The notes below the pieces were generated by a model, which ran no database searches, was not told the origin of the DNA, and worked only from the letters and a program-made list of their open reading frames with translations. Shown here piece after piece: positions 33,893 to 43,828 of a stretch of DNA of 64,000 nucleotides (positions are counted from its first letter, which is position 1; each line of letters begins with the position of its first letter). Origin of the DNA: an uncultured Myxococcales bacterium (lineage in GTDB: Bacteria > Myxococcota_A > UBA9042); assembly GCA_903919145.1 (NCBI GenBank), contig CAIXGW010000018.1, forward strand, positions 33,530-97,529. The letters are read 5' to 3'. The position numbers and the translations under genes are program-made.

Positions 33893-36475
33893 ATGTTCCC
33901 ACGTCACCGCTCTGCCGTCATCTCCCGCCTGCTTGGCCACGCCACCCCACGTCCTTGCGGCGCCACCGCGATGACCGCGCTGGCCCTGTGCCTTGCCGCT
34001 GCGGCTGGCTGCGGCAGCACCACGCCCAATGGCGGCGGCAACGTCTACGTGGTCCCCGACGGCAGCAACGGCGGGGTCGACGTCGGTGGTGCCGACGGCA
34101 GCGGCAGCGGCAGCAGCGATGACAGCGGCGGCTCCGGCGGTCAGGATGGTTCAGGCGGCACGGGCGGCGACTCCGGCAGCGGTACCGGCGGCAGCGATGG
34201 CGGCAGCAGCAAGCCCAAAGCCAACTTTGCCGGATACCCCTCCAAAGAGCTGATGCTGCGCATCGTCGGGCCCTCGGGCCGCGGCCACGCTGTGGTCTCC
34301 GGCTCGATTGTCGAGGTGGCAGGCGTGCTTTTTGGCGACGCCGACGAGATCACCTGGGCCACCGACGCTGGCGGCACCGGCTCGGCCCATGGCTCGCCGT
34401 TCTTCCAGACCGACCCCATTACCTTGGTTCCTGGCGACAACGTCTTGACCATCACGGCCAAGAACGCCAACGAGACCGTCAAAGACACGCTGGTCGTGAC
34501 CTACAACCCCACGTTTACCTTCCAGGATCGCCTGCGCGCCGGCCCTCGGGTGGTCAAGGTTGGCAAGGCCACCTCTATCAACGCCACCATCGCCATTGGC
34601 AAGGGCACCAACGTAGTCAGCGGCAGCGTCAAGCTATTTCGCGTCGACGACGCTGGCAACACCTTGACCACCTTTGGCGTCATGCAGGACAGCGGCGATC
34701 TGGCCGGCCAAGGCGACGAAATCAAAGGCGACGGCATCTACTCTCGCAAGATCAACATCAATGACAGCCAGCCCGGCACGGTCAAGCTGCGCGTCTCCTT
34801 GCAGGCCCAGGCCGGCAACCAGACCATCACGGCGTACTCAGACATCTTGCCCCTGGACGTGGTCAAGGACGTCAGCGGCAGCGAGTGCAGCGAGGTGACT
34901 CAGGCGCTGAGCCAGGCCAAAGGCGGCGCCGACCAGGCGGCTATCATTGCCACACTCAAGGCCAATCCGGCGGTAGTCGATGCGGGCGGCAATCCCGGCG
35001 GTGGCGTGTGGGTGCGCTTCAAGAACGGCTTGTTGGGCGCTGTGGGCGTGCGCAAAGAAGGCAACCGCGGCGGCGAGAGCCAGGGCGATGAAGCGGTGGT
35101 TGCCCAGAGCGGCGCCGATGCCAACCTGGCGCTGTCAACCATTCAGGTCCAGTCCAAGCGGGCCGCGCTGCTGGACCCGTTCAACAGCGAGTTTGGCGCC
35201 GACGAAGTGGCGGCTCTTGGCACCGCGCTCGGCAAGATCGCCTGCCCTGCCTACACGGTCGACAGCGCTGCGGGCAGCAAGGCCGACCTGCGCTGGTTCC
35301 GCCGCCTGTACGACTATGGCGTGGTCGCACTGGCCAGCCACGGCGACGCCCTTTTTGGCGAGATGAGCGCCCAGGACAAAGCCAGCTACGACTGGCGGCA
35401 CATGGGCAACCAAGAGGTGGTGTGGACTGGTCACCAGGTGTCGTGCGGCTACTTCGGCACCTCCGGCGCCCCGCAGACCAGCTGCAGTGAGACCAAGCCC
35501 TGTGGCCCGGAGTCCGAGTGCGTGCTCAACCAGAGCGGAGGCGGCGGCGTCTGCGTCGATCACTTGACTGCCGACCTGCGGCGGGGCCGCCTGATCATTG
35601 GCGCCGATGGAACTTATGGCATCACCCCGGCCTTCATCAAGCGCCACGCCGAAGAGCCGTATCCAAAGTCGCTGATCTACCTGGGGACCTGCCGCAGCCT
35701 GTGGAACGGCAGCCTGGCCGGCGAGCTGTTTGCCGCAGGCGCCGCCGCCGTCGCTGGCTACACCGGTGCCGTCAGCAACGACTTTGCCAACAAGTGGGGC
35801 GCCACGTTCCTGCTCAATGTGATCGAGCAAAAGAAGCTGAGCGGCGTTGCCCACGTAGCTATTGAAGACCAGGCCAACCCCGGCACCGGCTTTAGTCTCG
35901 TCGGCGCCCAGAACCTGGACGCGTTCCACAGCGACATCCTCAATCCGTCTTGGGAAACCGGCAGCATCCAGGGCTGGATCAAGAAGGGCGATGGCCGCGT
36001 GGTCTCTCGCCTTGGCTCCACCGTGCCCGTGGCCGGCAAATTCATGGGCATTATCTCTACTGGCCTTGGCTACACCGCCCAGACCGGCGAGATCAGCCAG
36101 CGCTTCTGCGTGCCGGCCGGCAAGAGCAAGTTCAGCTTTTGGTGGAAGTACTACTCAGAAGAGTTCAAGGAGTACTGCAACTCCACGTACCAAGACGCCT
36201 TTACCGCCCGCCTAGAAGGCAAGGTCGGCAACAGCACGGTGGTCGACGTCAAGGTGCTGGACCTGTGCGACGGCGGAAAGCAGTTCAAAGGCCTGACTCC
36301 AGCCGACATTGGCTTTGACCAGGGCGGCGTCTTTATGACCCCATGGGTCGAGGGCACCAAGGACATCGCGCCCTTCGCCGGCAACGGCAACACCTTGCTG
36401 CGCTTCTTCACCACCGACGTCGGCGACTCCATCTTTGACACCGCCGTGCTGATCGACAAGGTCGAGTTTCTCTAG
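33893..36475 (+). CDS. multidomain lipoprotein with possible clan-CD (caspase-like) protease domain
   Basis: The 860-residue lipoprotein starts at an ATG with GAGG upstream. The signal peptide ends in AAGC with Cys40. A Gly/Ser/Asp linker fills about residues 46-106, and two Ig-like beta domains span about 115-325. The central part looks like a clan-CD fold: a strand ending in ALASHGD (His483), then a long insert with Cys pairs, then a strand ending in YLGTC (Cys600) followed by GELFAAGAAAVAGYTGAVSN. That resembles gingipain, CHAT and caspase-type domains, where His and Cys form the dyad. The C-terminal 200 residues form a carbohydrate-binding-like jelly roll. Protease activity is inferred from these two sites only. 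Confidence 0.65.
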   Translation: MFPRHRSAVISRLLGHATPRPCGATAMTALALCLAAAAGCGSTTPNGGGNVYVVPDGSNGGVDVGGADGSGSGSSDDSGGSGGQDGSGGTGGDSGSGTGGSDGGSSKPKANFAGYPSKELMLRIVGPSGRGHAVVSGSIVEVAGVLFGDADEITWATDAGGTGSAHGSPFFQTDPITLVPGDNVLTITAKNANETVKDTLVVTYNPTFTFQDRLRAGPRVVKVGKATSINATIAIGKGTNVVSGSVKLFRVDDAGNTLTTFGVMQDSGDLAGQGDEIKGDGIYSRKININDSQPGTVKLRVSLQAQAGNQTITAYSDILPLDVVKDVSGSECSEVTQALSQAKGGADQAAIIATLKANPAVVDAGGNPGGGVWVRFKNGLLGAVGVRKEGNRGGESQGDEAVVAQSGADANLALSTIQVQSKRAALLDPFNSEFGADEVAALGTALGKIACPAYTVDSAAGSKADLRWFRRLYDYGVVALASHGDALFGEMSAQDKASYDWRHMGNQEVVWTGHQVSCGYFGTSGAPQTSCSETKPCGPESECVLNQSGGGGVCVDHLTADLRRGRLIIGADGTYGITPAFIKRHAEEPYPKSLIYLGTCRSLWNGSLAGELFAAGAAAVAGYTGAVSNDFANKWGATFLLNVIEQKKLSGVAHVAIEDQANPGTGFSLVGAQNLDAFHSDILNPSWETGSIQGWIKKGDGRVVSRLGSTVPVAGKFMGIISTGLGYTAQTGEISQRFCVPAGKSKFSFWWKYYSEEFKEYCNSTYQDAFTARLEGKVGNSTVVDVKVLDLCDGGKQFKGLTPADIGFDQGGVFMTPWVEGTKDIAPFAGNGNTLLRFFTTDVGDSIFDTAVLIDKVEFL

Positions 36476-36961
36476 CAGCCAAAATCGCCAGTTCGGTGCG
36501 CAACCCTCGGCAAACTTCAGATTTGCGGTGGTTCTGCGCCAAGCGCTGCTCTTGCGCTAGCCGCGGCTTGCGGCTGGCGCAGCCGCTGCGGCGTGCGCGG
36601 CAGGGCGCACTGGCCTTCGGCCGCCGCGGTGCGGGCCTGTCGGCGCTATCGCAGTAGCTGGCCGCCACCGCCTGGCGCCACTGGTAGGCCGTGGCGCCGC
36701 GGGTGGCCTACCAACTCCCAGAAACACCAACTGCAAAGCGACCCAGCCCCAGCACGCTGGGCGCGCGCACCGGTTCCGCGGGCCACTCAGCTCGAGGCTC
36801 CAGCTTTGGGCGACGCGGTGCAACAGGCAGCGCTCTGCGCGACGGCACCGGCACAGCTCTGCCCGGCCCCAGCGGCGACGCAGCCGTGTTGGGCACAAGA
36901 AGCTTGGTTGAGTCAGCTGCGGGTGTCGAGGGCGCGCAAGGTCCGCAGCCCAGCCGGGGCC
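36476..36961. other. convergent intergenic region, no gene seen
   Basis: Nearly 490 bases separate the ends of the lipoprotein gene and nuoN. Open frames here are Arg/Pro/Ala-rich and have no ribosome site. A GC hairpin GCGGCT/AGCCGC lies at 36570-36586 without a T-run. Nothing else was identified. Confidence 0.5.
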
Positions 36962-38620
36962 CTACTCGCCCTGCGCGACCGGTGCGGCTGGCGCGGGCGC
37001 GGGCCCAGGAGCGGCCTCGGCGGCCTCAGGAGCCACGGCGACCGGCTCTGCCACCTTCTGCGGGCCTTGCTGAGCAAACTCGTACTTGAGGTGCTGCAGC
37101 GCCACGCCGGTGCGAATTTGCGCGACCGAGCGCTGGCCGATGTTCATGGCGCGCTGCGGCAACAGGCCAATCAGCAGCAGGCCGGCAGCGGCGATGCCCA
37201 TGGCCCACTGCAAGGACGGCTCGGTGAGGTACTGGCGCGGCTGGCGCGCTTCTGGACGCATGTAGACCCACACCGTGATGCGCAAGTAGTAATAGGCGCT
37301 GACCACGCTGTTGAGCACCAGGATGATGATGTGCGGCAAGTACTTGGCATCGTCAACGGCCAGCACATCGCGGGCGAGCTGCAGCTTGCCAAAGAAGCCA
37401 AGGGTAGGCGGCACGCCGGCCAGCGAGATCATCGCCAGACCCAGCACGGCGCCGGCAAACGGGTACTGGCGACCCATGCCCACCAGCTGCACTTCGCCGG
37501 TCTGCTCTTCGCCCCCCTTGCCTACCGAAGCCAGCGCGGCAAAGGCCGCCAGCGACGCCAGGGCGTAGCCCACCAAGTAGAACGGCACCGCGCCGCTGGG
37601 CTGGTGATAGCCGGCCAGCGCGGGATCGGCGACCCAGGCCACGCAACCCAGCAGCAGATAACCCGCATGAGCAATGGAAGAATAGGCCAAGGTGCGCTTG
37701 GCGCTGCGCTGGCTGAGCGCAATCAGGTTGCCCAGCGTCATCGACAGCACCGCTACGGTGGCCAGGATCTTGGGTAGCGCCGTGTGCAGTTCGTCGACGG
37801 CGGGTCCAGACAGGCAGGCGTACAGGAACTTGAGAAATGCCGCAAACCCCGCCACTTTGACGGCCGAAGCCATGTAGCCGGTGATGGGCGTCGGTGCGCC
37901 CTCATAGGCGTCTGGGGCCCACATGTGCAGCGGTGCGGCCGCGACCTTGAACAGGAAGGCCGAGGCCGTGAGCGCCACCGCCAGGCCCAGGTAGAGGTCG
38001 TCATTGCCGGTGGTCGGCTTGGTCAGCGCGCGCTGGATCTCTACAAAGCTGGTGCCGCCAGACAGGCCATACAGAAACGCCGTGCCGTAGAGCAGCAGGG
38101 CCGACGCCACCGAGCCCATGATGAAGTACTTGAGGCCAGCTTCGACCGACGCCGCCGAGGTGCGCTTGAACGCCACCAGGACGTACACCGACATCGACAT
38201 GATCTCCAGGCCAATGAACAGCGTGATCAGGCTCTCAGCCGAGATCATGGTCGCCATGCCAAAGGTGGCAAAGTGCAGCAGAGCGTAGAATTCGCCATAG
38301 GCAATGCCGTGCTCTACCAGATAGCGGGGGCTGGCCAGGTGGGTCAGTGCGGCGCACAGGCCGACCAAGGCCACAAAGAACAGGCTGTAGCCCGTGGCCG
38401 ACAGGTGGTAGGCAAACGGCGCGGTCTGCATCTCGTGCGGGCCAAACTTCCACAACAGCGCCGCGGCCAACACCGAAGTCAGCGACGCAGCAGCGCCGAA
38501 GTACCCCCAGAAGCGCCGGTTGCCCTCTTCGGGCGGCAAGAACGGATCGACCACCAGCGTAAACAGTGCCGCAAACAACAAGATCAGCAGCGGGGTGGTC
38601 AGGGCCAAGTCGTGGAGCAT
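36962..38620 (-). CDS. nuoN: NADH-quinone oxidoreductase subunit N
   Basis: NuoN is one of three antiporter-like proton-pumping subunits in the membrane arm of complex I. The 552-residue protein has about fourteen membrane helices. The family core includes GLEIMSMSVYVLVAF, EAGLKYFIMGSVAS and LHMWAPDAYEGAPTPITGY, with the conserved Lys and Glu in the expected helices. The C-terminus carries an extra Ala/Pro/Glu-rich tail of about 40 residues not found in E. coli NuoN. AGAGGA precedes the ATG. It is the last gene of the partial nuo operon. Confidence 0.96.
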   Translation of the reverse strand: MLHDLALTTPLLILLFAALFTLVVDPFLPPEEGNRRFWGYFGAAASLTSVLAAALLWKFGPHEMQTAPFAYHLSATGYSLFFVALVGLCAALTHLASPRYLVEHGIAYGEFYALLHFATFGMATMISAESLITLFIGLEIMSMSVYVLVAFKRTSAASVEAGLKYFIMGSVASALLLYGTAFLYGLSGGTSFVEIQRALTKPTTGNDDLYLGLAVALTASAFLFKVAAAPLHMWAPDAYEGAPTPITGYMASAVKVAGFAAFLKFLYACLSGPAVDELHTALPKILATVAVLSMTLGNLIALSQRSAKRTLAYSSIAHAGYLLLGCVAWVADPALAGYHQPSGAVPFYLVGYALASLAAFAALASVGKGGEEQTGEVQLVGMGRQYPFAGAVLGLAMISLAGVPPTLGFFGKLQLARDVLAVDDAKYLPHIIILVLNSVVSAYYYLRITVWVYMRPEARQPRQYLTEPSLQWAMGIAAAGLLLIGLLPQRAMNIGQRSVAQIRTGVALQHLKYEFAQQGPQKVAEPVAVAPEAAEAAPGPAPAPAAPVAQGE

Positions 38621-38717
38621 GGCGTCATCCTCTGGTCGGGGCTGGGATCGGCGCCCGGCCGGTCAGGGCGCGGGCGGGGGCTGGCCCCTGGAATTCCTGG
38701 CGGACAGAACCGATTGG

Positions 38718-40373
38718 CTAGGGCGCCTTGACGGGCTGGCCGATGCGAATCGTGGCGGTGCGGAGCTCTCGCTGGTAGTCAGCGGGCGAGCGGACTTGCT
38801 GAATTTGCGGGCGGATCGGCTGCACCATCGCGTGGACCGTCGCTTCGGAAAGCTTGAGCCAGCCAGCCGGCGCCACGCCAATCCACACAATGAACACGCT
38901 GAGGATGCCAACGATGACCCGCTCGCGCAGCGACAGATCCCGCAGCAACTCATTGGCAGACTTGGTGATCCCGCCAAAGAACACCCGGCGCACCATCGAC
39001 AGCATGTACACGGCGCCCAGCACAATGCCCAGCGTCGAGATGCCAGTGCAGACCAGAACCACGGTGCGCCACGGCACCATGCCATCGGGGCGCGGCAGGA
39101 TCGACGACTGCACACCTTCTTTGAAGCTGCCGGCAAAGATCAGGAATTCGCCGACAAACCCGTTGGTCAGCGGCAGGGCCACCGAGCTCATGGTCACAAA
39201 CACAAAGAACGCGGCGTACACGGGCATGCGCTTGGCAATGCCGCCAAACTCGGCGATGTCGCGCGTGTGGCGTCGCTCATAGAGAAAGCCCACCAACAGG
39301 AACAGCGCGCCGGTCGACAAGCCGTGGTTGACGCCCTGCAAGATCGCGCCCTGCAGCGCTTCTTCGTTGAAGATGGCAATGCCCAGCAGCACAAAGCCCA
39401 AGTGGCTGACCGAGCTGTAGGCGACCAGGCGCTTGACGTCGGTCTGCACGTAGGCCATCAAGGCGCCAAACACGATGCCGATGGTGGCCAAGATCGCCAA
39501 CAGCGGCGCAGCCTTGCCCATCGCCGCCGGGAACAGCGGAATGGCAAAGCGCAGCAGGCCGTAGGTGCCAAGCTTGAGCATCACGCCAGCCAGGATGACT
39601 GACCCCGGCGTCGGAGCTTCGGTGTGGGCATCGGGCAGCCAGGTATGGAAGGGAAACGCCGGCACTTTGATCAAGAAAGCCAGGGCGAAGGCGGCAAACA
39701 GCCACAGCTGCTCTTTGTCGGTCAGCTGGGCGCCGGTCAGGGCCGACAGGCTGAACGTGCCCGACCCCTTGTGGTAGAGATACAGGATGGCCACCAGCAT
39801 CAGCAGAGAGCCAAACATGGTGTACAGAAAGAACTTTACCGTGGCGACGATCCGGTCTTTGCCGCCCCAGATGCCAATGATGAGGTACATCGGCACCAGC
39901 ATCACTTCCCAGAATACGTAGAACACCAGCAGGTCGGTCGCCAGCAGCGAGCCGATCATGCCCGTCTCCAGCACCAACATGGCGATCGTAAACTCTTTCC
40001 AGCGCTTATCGATCGACGTCCAGGCGCCGGCAAACACCAGCGGCACCAGGCCGGCCGTCAGCAGGATGTAGGGCAGAGACAGGCCGTCGATGCCCAGCGT
40101 CCAGCGCGCGCCAATCGCCTCGATCCAGGCGTAGTCGTCCACCAGCTGCATGCCGGGCACGGCCACGTTGACGCCGGCGAACACCGCCAGAGCCACCAAC
40201 AGCACCACAATGCTGCCAGAAAAACCCAAGGCCTTGTGAACCCAGGATTGCTCGCCTGGAATCAGAAAGGAGCCCAGGGCGAACAGCGTCGGCAGCAGCG
40301 TCAGCACCGTCAACAGCGGAAATCCACCGCCGGTGACTGTCTGCAGCCAGGTTTGCGAAAGGTTGGCGTCCAT
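38718..40373 (-). CDS. nuoM: NADH-quinone oxidoreductase subunit M
   Basis: NuoM is the second antiporter-like proton-pumping subunit of complex I. The 551-residue protein shows the expected GIDGLSLPYILLT, FYVFWEVMLVPMYLIIGIWGG, KFFLYTMFGSLLML and FHTWLPDAHTEAPTPGSV sequences. The key Glu (FYVFWEVML) and Lys (VPAFPFHTW region) are retained. The start is the ATG at 40373; a GTG one codon earlier is possible. It sits 60 bases after nuoL and about 100 bases before nuoN on the same strand. Confidence 0.96.
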   Translation of the reverse strand: MDANLSQTWLQTVTGGGFPLLTVLTLLPTLFALGSFLIPGEQSWVHKALGFSGSIVVLLVALAVFAGVNVAVPGMQLVDDYAWIEAIGARWTLGIDGLSLPYILLTAGLVPLVFAGAWTSIDKRWKEFTIAMLVLETGMIGSLLATDLLVFYVFWEVMLVPMYLIIGIWGGKDRIVATVKFFLYTMFGSLLMLVAILYLYHKGSGTFSLSALTGAQLTDKEQLWLFAAFALAFLIKVPAFPFHTWLPDAHTEAPTPGSVILAGVMLKLGTYGLLRFAIPLFPAAMGKAAPLLAILATIGIVFGALMAYVQTDVKRLVAYSSVSHLGFVLLGIAIFNEEALQGAILQGVNHGLSTGALFLLVGFLYERRHTRDIAEFGGIAKRMPVYAAFFVFVTMSSVALPLTNGFVGEFLIFAGSFKEGVQSSILPRPDGMVPWRTVVLVCTGISTLGIVLGAVYMLSMVRRVFFGGITKSANELLRDLSLRERVIVGILSVFIVWIGVAPAGWLKLSEATVHAMVQPIRPQIQQVRSPADYQRELRTATIRIGQPVKAP

Positions 40374-40433
40374 CACGTGCCCCGTTCAGGGAGGAAGGTA
40401 GACCAGCAGGCCCAAGGGGACCCGCAGGCAGGC

Positions 40434-42560
40434 CTAAATGAGGTACCAGGTCAGCGCTGCCAGTCCGACGACCACGCCTACCAGATAGGTTTGCACTTCG
40501 CCGGTCTGCACCAGCCGTGCGATCTGAGACAAGCCCAGCAGAGCCAGGCCCGGGCCGCGCACCATCAAGCCATCGACCAGAAAGCGGTCGATCAGCTGGA
40601 ACAGCAGTTGCGCCACCATCCGCAGCGGCTTGATGATCGCCGCGAAGTAGAGCTCGTCTACCCAGTACTTGTTGAGCAGGGTGTTGTAGACCGGCGCAGC
40701 GCTGGTAGCCAGGCTGGCCCCCTTCTCTGACGGCCCCTTGGCGTACATGCTGTAGGCCAGTGCCACGCCGGTAGAGGCCACCACCACCGACGCGCCCATC
40801 AGGCCGTACTCCATGGCCGGCTCCAGGTGGCCGTGCACCAGCTCCGTGCCGCGGGCCAAGACCGGGTCGAGCCAGTGAAAGAACTTGTTCCAGTGGCCGT
40901 GGTTGAACGGCGTGCCCAGCAGGCCCACCACCGCCGACAAGAACGCCAGGATGCCCAGCGCTGCCGCCATGGGCCACGGCGAGTCGTGGGCGTGCTCCCA
41001 GGTGTGGTGGTCGCCGCGGTACTCGCCGCTGAAGGTCAGGAAGTACAGGCGGAACATGTAGAATGCCGTCATGAGCGCTGCAAACAAGCCCATGCCAAAG
41101 GCGATCTTGCGCCACTTGCCCAGGCCTTCAACGCTTTCCTTGTAGGAGTTCTTGATTTCGGCGGTGTGCTTGCCAATCGCCGCCCGGTCGACGTCGGCCA
41201 GGCCCTTGCCGGCGGCAATGGTGGCGCTGACGGCCTTGGTCTCGGCCTCGCGGGCAAAGCCGGACTCGTAGTACTTCTCTAGCTTCTCCACCTGGGGATG
41301 GAAGGCCACGGTCTCAGCCAGAATCGCGTCTTTGCTGAAGAAACCGGCAAACGGCGGCAAACCGGCGATGGCGATGCAGCTAATCAGGAAGGTCGCGTGG
41401 ACCACCGGCAGCTTCTTGCGCAGACCGCCCATCTTGCGGATGTCCTGCTCGTGGTGCAGCGCGTGGATGACCGCACCAGCGCCCAGGAACAGGCAGGCCT
41501 TGAAGAACGCGTGGGTAAAGAGGTGGAACACGCCCGCGGCAAAGGCGCCAGAGCCTACGCCAATGAACATGAAGCCGAGCTGAGAAACCGTTGAATACGC
41601 AAGCACCTTCTTGATGTCGTTCTGCACCAAGCCAATCGATGCCGCCATCAGCGCCGTGGCCGCGCCGACCATCATCACCACCGTCATGGCGTGCGGAGAC
41701 AGCGCAAACAGGAAGTTCAGCCGGGCGATCATGTAGACGCCGGCGGTGACCATGGTGGCGGCGTGGATGAGCGCGGAGACCGGAGTCGGGCCGGCCATGG
41801 CGTCAGGCAGCCAGACATACAGGGGGATCTGCGCGGACTTGCCGGCGGCGCCCACAAACAGCAGCAGGCAGATCAAGGTGATGGTCGGGGCGTGGGCCAG
41901 GGCCTTGACGCCGTCAGAGAACAGCAGCTTGAGGTTGTCGTAGTCGACCGAGCCGTTGCCGTAGGCCAGCAGCAAGAAGATCGCCACCACAAAACCGATG
42001 TCGCCGATACGGTTGACCACAAAGGCCTTTTGCCCCGCCTCGGCCTTCTCCATGTCTTTGTACCAAAAGCCAATGAGCAGGTACGAGCACGCGCCCACCC
42101 CTTCCCAGCCGATAAACAGCATGGCCAGGTTCTTGCCCAGCACCAGCATCAACATGCTGAAGATGAACAAATTCAAGTAGGCGAAGTAACGGGCATACCC
42201 AGGGTCCTCATCCATGTAGGACGTGGAGTACAGGTGCACCAGAAAGCCGACGCCGGTGACGACCAGGATCATCACGCTGGACAGCTGGTCGAGCAAAAAG
42301 CTCAGCTCAAAGCTGTAGGTTCCGGCGGCGATCCACCGGTACAGGTCGAAGCGGAAGGCGGCGTCCGGCGTGACATCCATGGCGCTGCGCAGCGACAGAA
42401 AGCCCATCACCGCCAGCAGAAAGGACGCCAGCACCGCCGTATTGGCGATGCCGTAGACGACTTGGCGAGAGAAGCGTTTGCCAAACAGGCCGTTGATCAC
42501 ACCACCCACCAGCGGCAGGCCGACGATGACGGGCAGTAGGGCGGATGCATTGAAGTCCAC
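40434..42560 (-). CDS. nuoL: NADH-quinone oxidoreductase subunit L with extended insert
   Basis: NuoL is the distal proton-pumping subunit and carries the long lateral helix. The 708-residue chain has FIGWEGVGACSYLLIGFW, NRIGDIGFVVAIF, IPLYVWLPDAMAGPTPVSAL and THAFFKACLFLGAGAVIHAL. It is longer than E. coli NuoL (613 aa), mainly through a hydrophilic, Ala/Lys/Glu-rich insert of roughly 70 residues after GFFSKDAILAE, where family members normally pass straight to the next helix. The GTG start has CGGAG seven bases upstream. Confidence 0.96.
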   Translation of the reverse strand: MDFNASALLPVIVGLPLVGGVINGLFGKRFSRQVVYGIANTAVLASFLLAVMGFLSLRSAMDVTPDAAFRFDLYRWIAAGTYSFELSFLLDQLSSVMILVVTGVGFLVHLYSTSYMDEDPGYARYFAYLNLFIFSMLMLVLGKNLAMLFIGWEGVGACSYLLIGFWYKDMEKAEAGQKAFVVNRIGDIGFVVAIFLLLAYGNGSVDYDNLKLLFSDGVKALAHAPTITLICLLLFVGAAGKSAQIPLYVWLPDAMAGPTPVSALIHAATMVTAGVYMIARLNFLFALSPHAMTVVMMVGAATALMAASIGLVQNDIKKVLAYSTVSQLGFMFIGVGSGAFAAGVFHLFTHAFFKACLFLGAGAVIHALHHEQDIRKMGGLRKKLPVVHATFLISCIAIAGLPPFAGFFSKDAILAETVAFHPQVEKLEKYYESGFAREAETKAVSATIAAGKGLADVDRAAIGKHTAEIKNSYKESVEGLGKWRKIAFGMGLFAALMTAFYMFRLYFLTFSGEYRGDHHTWEHAHDSPWPMAAALGILAFLSAVVGLLGTPFNHGHWNKFFHWLDPVLARGTELVHGHLEPAMEYGLMGASVVVASTGVALAYSMYAKGPSEKGASLATSAAPVYNTLLNKYWVDELYFAAIIKPLRMVAQLLFQLIDRFLVDGLMVRGPGLALLGLSQIARLVQTGEVQTYLVGVVVGLAALTWYLI

Positions 42561-42706
42561 GGTGCGCTCCGGGTGAGGGCGGCGAGCCCAACTGGCTTCG
42601 GACTAGGGGCGGCAGCTCAAGGTCAGCGGGCGTCAGGGTGCGGCTGCTGTGCGGTCTTGGGGGCTGCGGGTTCTGGGGCAAAGTAGGGGCCGGTGCAACG
42701 GCAACG

Positions 42707-43015
42707 TCAGCGCTTGAGCAGCTTGAGGTCGTCGATATACACCGTTTGCTTGAGGCGGAATACCGACAGCACCATCGCCAGCCCTACAGCAGCTTCTGCG
42801 GCGGCGACGGCGATGATGAAGAAGGCCAGGACGTGCCCCTCTGTCCAGCCGCGGTAGCGCGAGAACGCTACCAGCGTCAAGTTGACGGCGTTGAGCATGA
42901 CTTCGACAGACATGAGCATGACCAGCATGTTGCGACGCGTCAGCACGCCGACCAGGCCAATCGAAAACAGGATGGCGCCCAGAATCAGCAGGTGCCCAAG
43001 GGGAATGGCGGTCAT
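42707..43015 (-). CDS. nuoK: NADH-quinone oxidoreductase subunit K
   Basis: NuoK is a three-helix membrane subunit of complex I. The 102-residue protein is the usual length and has [13 protein letters not shown], holding the essential Glu of helix 2, and [15 protein letters not shown] with the Glu of helix 3. AAGGAGG stands just before the ATG at 43015, so the longer open frame to 43150 is not used. It lies between nuoJ and nuoL. Confidence 0.96.
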   Translation of the reverse strand: MTAIPLGHLLILGAILFSIGLVGVLTRRNMLVMLMSVEVMLNAVNLTLVAFSRYRGWTEGHVLAFFIIAVAAAEAAVGLAMVLSVFRLKQTVYIDDLKLLKR

Positions 43016-43159
43016 GGGAGCCTCCTTGTACTTTGACCCCGAAGCGGTTGCCGTTGGCCAGCAGATCCTGCGTTCAAAGTACTTCGATAACCTGGCGTTG
43101 GTGCTCAATGCCTGAAAGAGACAGCTGGCCTGGCCAGCCACAATGCGCACTTTTGTACC

Positions 43160-43783
43160 CTAGTGGTGGCCGGGGTCGCCGTGGGTTTCGTCGTGGCCGC
43201 CCTGATCGGGGCTGTTGGCCAGCTGATTGAGACCCGCCGGCGGCGGCGCCGGTCGATCGACGTAGCTCAGCGACCGCTTGGCCAGCACGACCGCGCCCAC
43301 CGCGGCGACCAGCAGCAGCACCGAAGCCAGCTCAAAGGGCACCATGAAGGTGCTGTAGAGCATGCGGCCAATCACCTTAACCGTGCCATAGCCTTGGCCT
43401 TCGACCAGCTCGACGGGCACGGCGCCGGCAGCAGCAAGCCCAATTGCCGTGAGCAGCTTGCCAAAGATAAACAGCGCCAGCACGCCGCCTACCACTTTGG
43501 TGGTGGTGACCTTGAGCGGCTGTATCTCGTCGGGGGCTAGGTTCAAAAGCATGATGACAAAGGTAAACAGCACCATCACCGCGCCGGCGTAAACGATGAT
43601 CTGCAGCGCTGCCAAAAGGTGGGCAGAGAGCTGGGCATAGAGCGCAGCCAAGCAGAAGAACGAGCCGATGAGACTCAGGGCTGAGTGGATCGGATTCTTG
43701 CCCAAAGGCGGCAGCAGCATGGCGATGGCAAAGCCAACCGCACCTGCGGCCAACACGTAGAAAATCACAAGCTCGCTGGACAT
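43160..43783 (-). CDS. nuoJ: NADH-quinone oxidoreductase subunit J
   Basis: NuoJ is a five-helix membrane subunit of complex I. The 207-residue protein shows NPIHSALSLIGSFFCLAALY, LQIIVYAGAVMVLFTFVIML (the pi-bulge helix 3) and a C-terminal extension rich in Pro, Asp and His. The start is the ATG at 43783; the frame before it is short and has no better site. It follows nuoF after only 45 bases, with no nuoG, nuoH or nuoI between them. Confidence 0.95.
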   Translation of the reverse strand: MSSELVIFYVLAAGAVGFAIAMLLPPLGKNPIHSALSLIGSFFCLAALYAQLSAHLLAALQIIVYAGAVMVLFTFVIMLLNLAPDEIQPLKVTTTKVVGGVLALFIFGKLLTAIGLAAAGAVPVELVEGQGYGTVKVIGRMLYSTFMVPFELASVLLLVAAVGAVVLAKRSLSYVDRPAPPPAGLNQLANSPDQGGHDETHGDPGHH

Positions 43784-43828
43784 CCTGCACACTCCAGCGC
43801 CCACCGAGGTAGTGGGCCGGAAGAGGAA

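Noticed and set aside
36593..37777. Plus-strand frame overlapping nuoN
   Set aside because: It overlaps a clear nuoN gene and its composition is Gln/Arg/His-rich without domains.
39624..40730. Plus-strand frame across nuoM and nuoL
   Set aside because: It is antisense to two highly conserved complex I genes.
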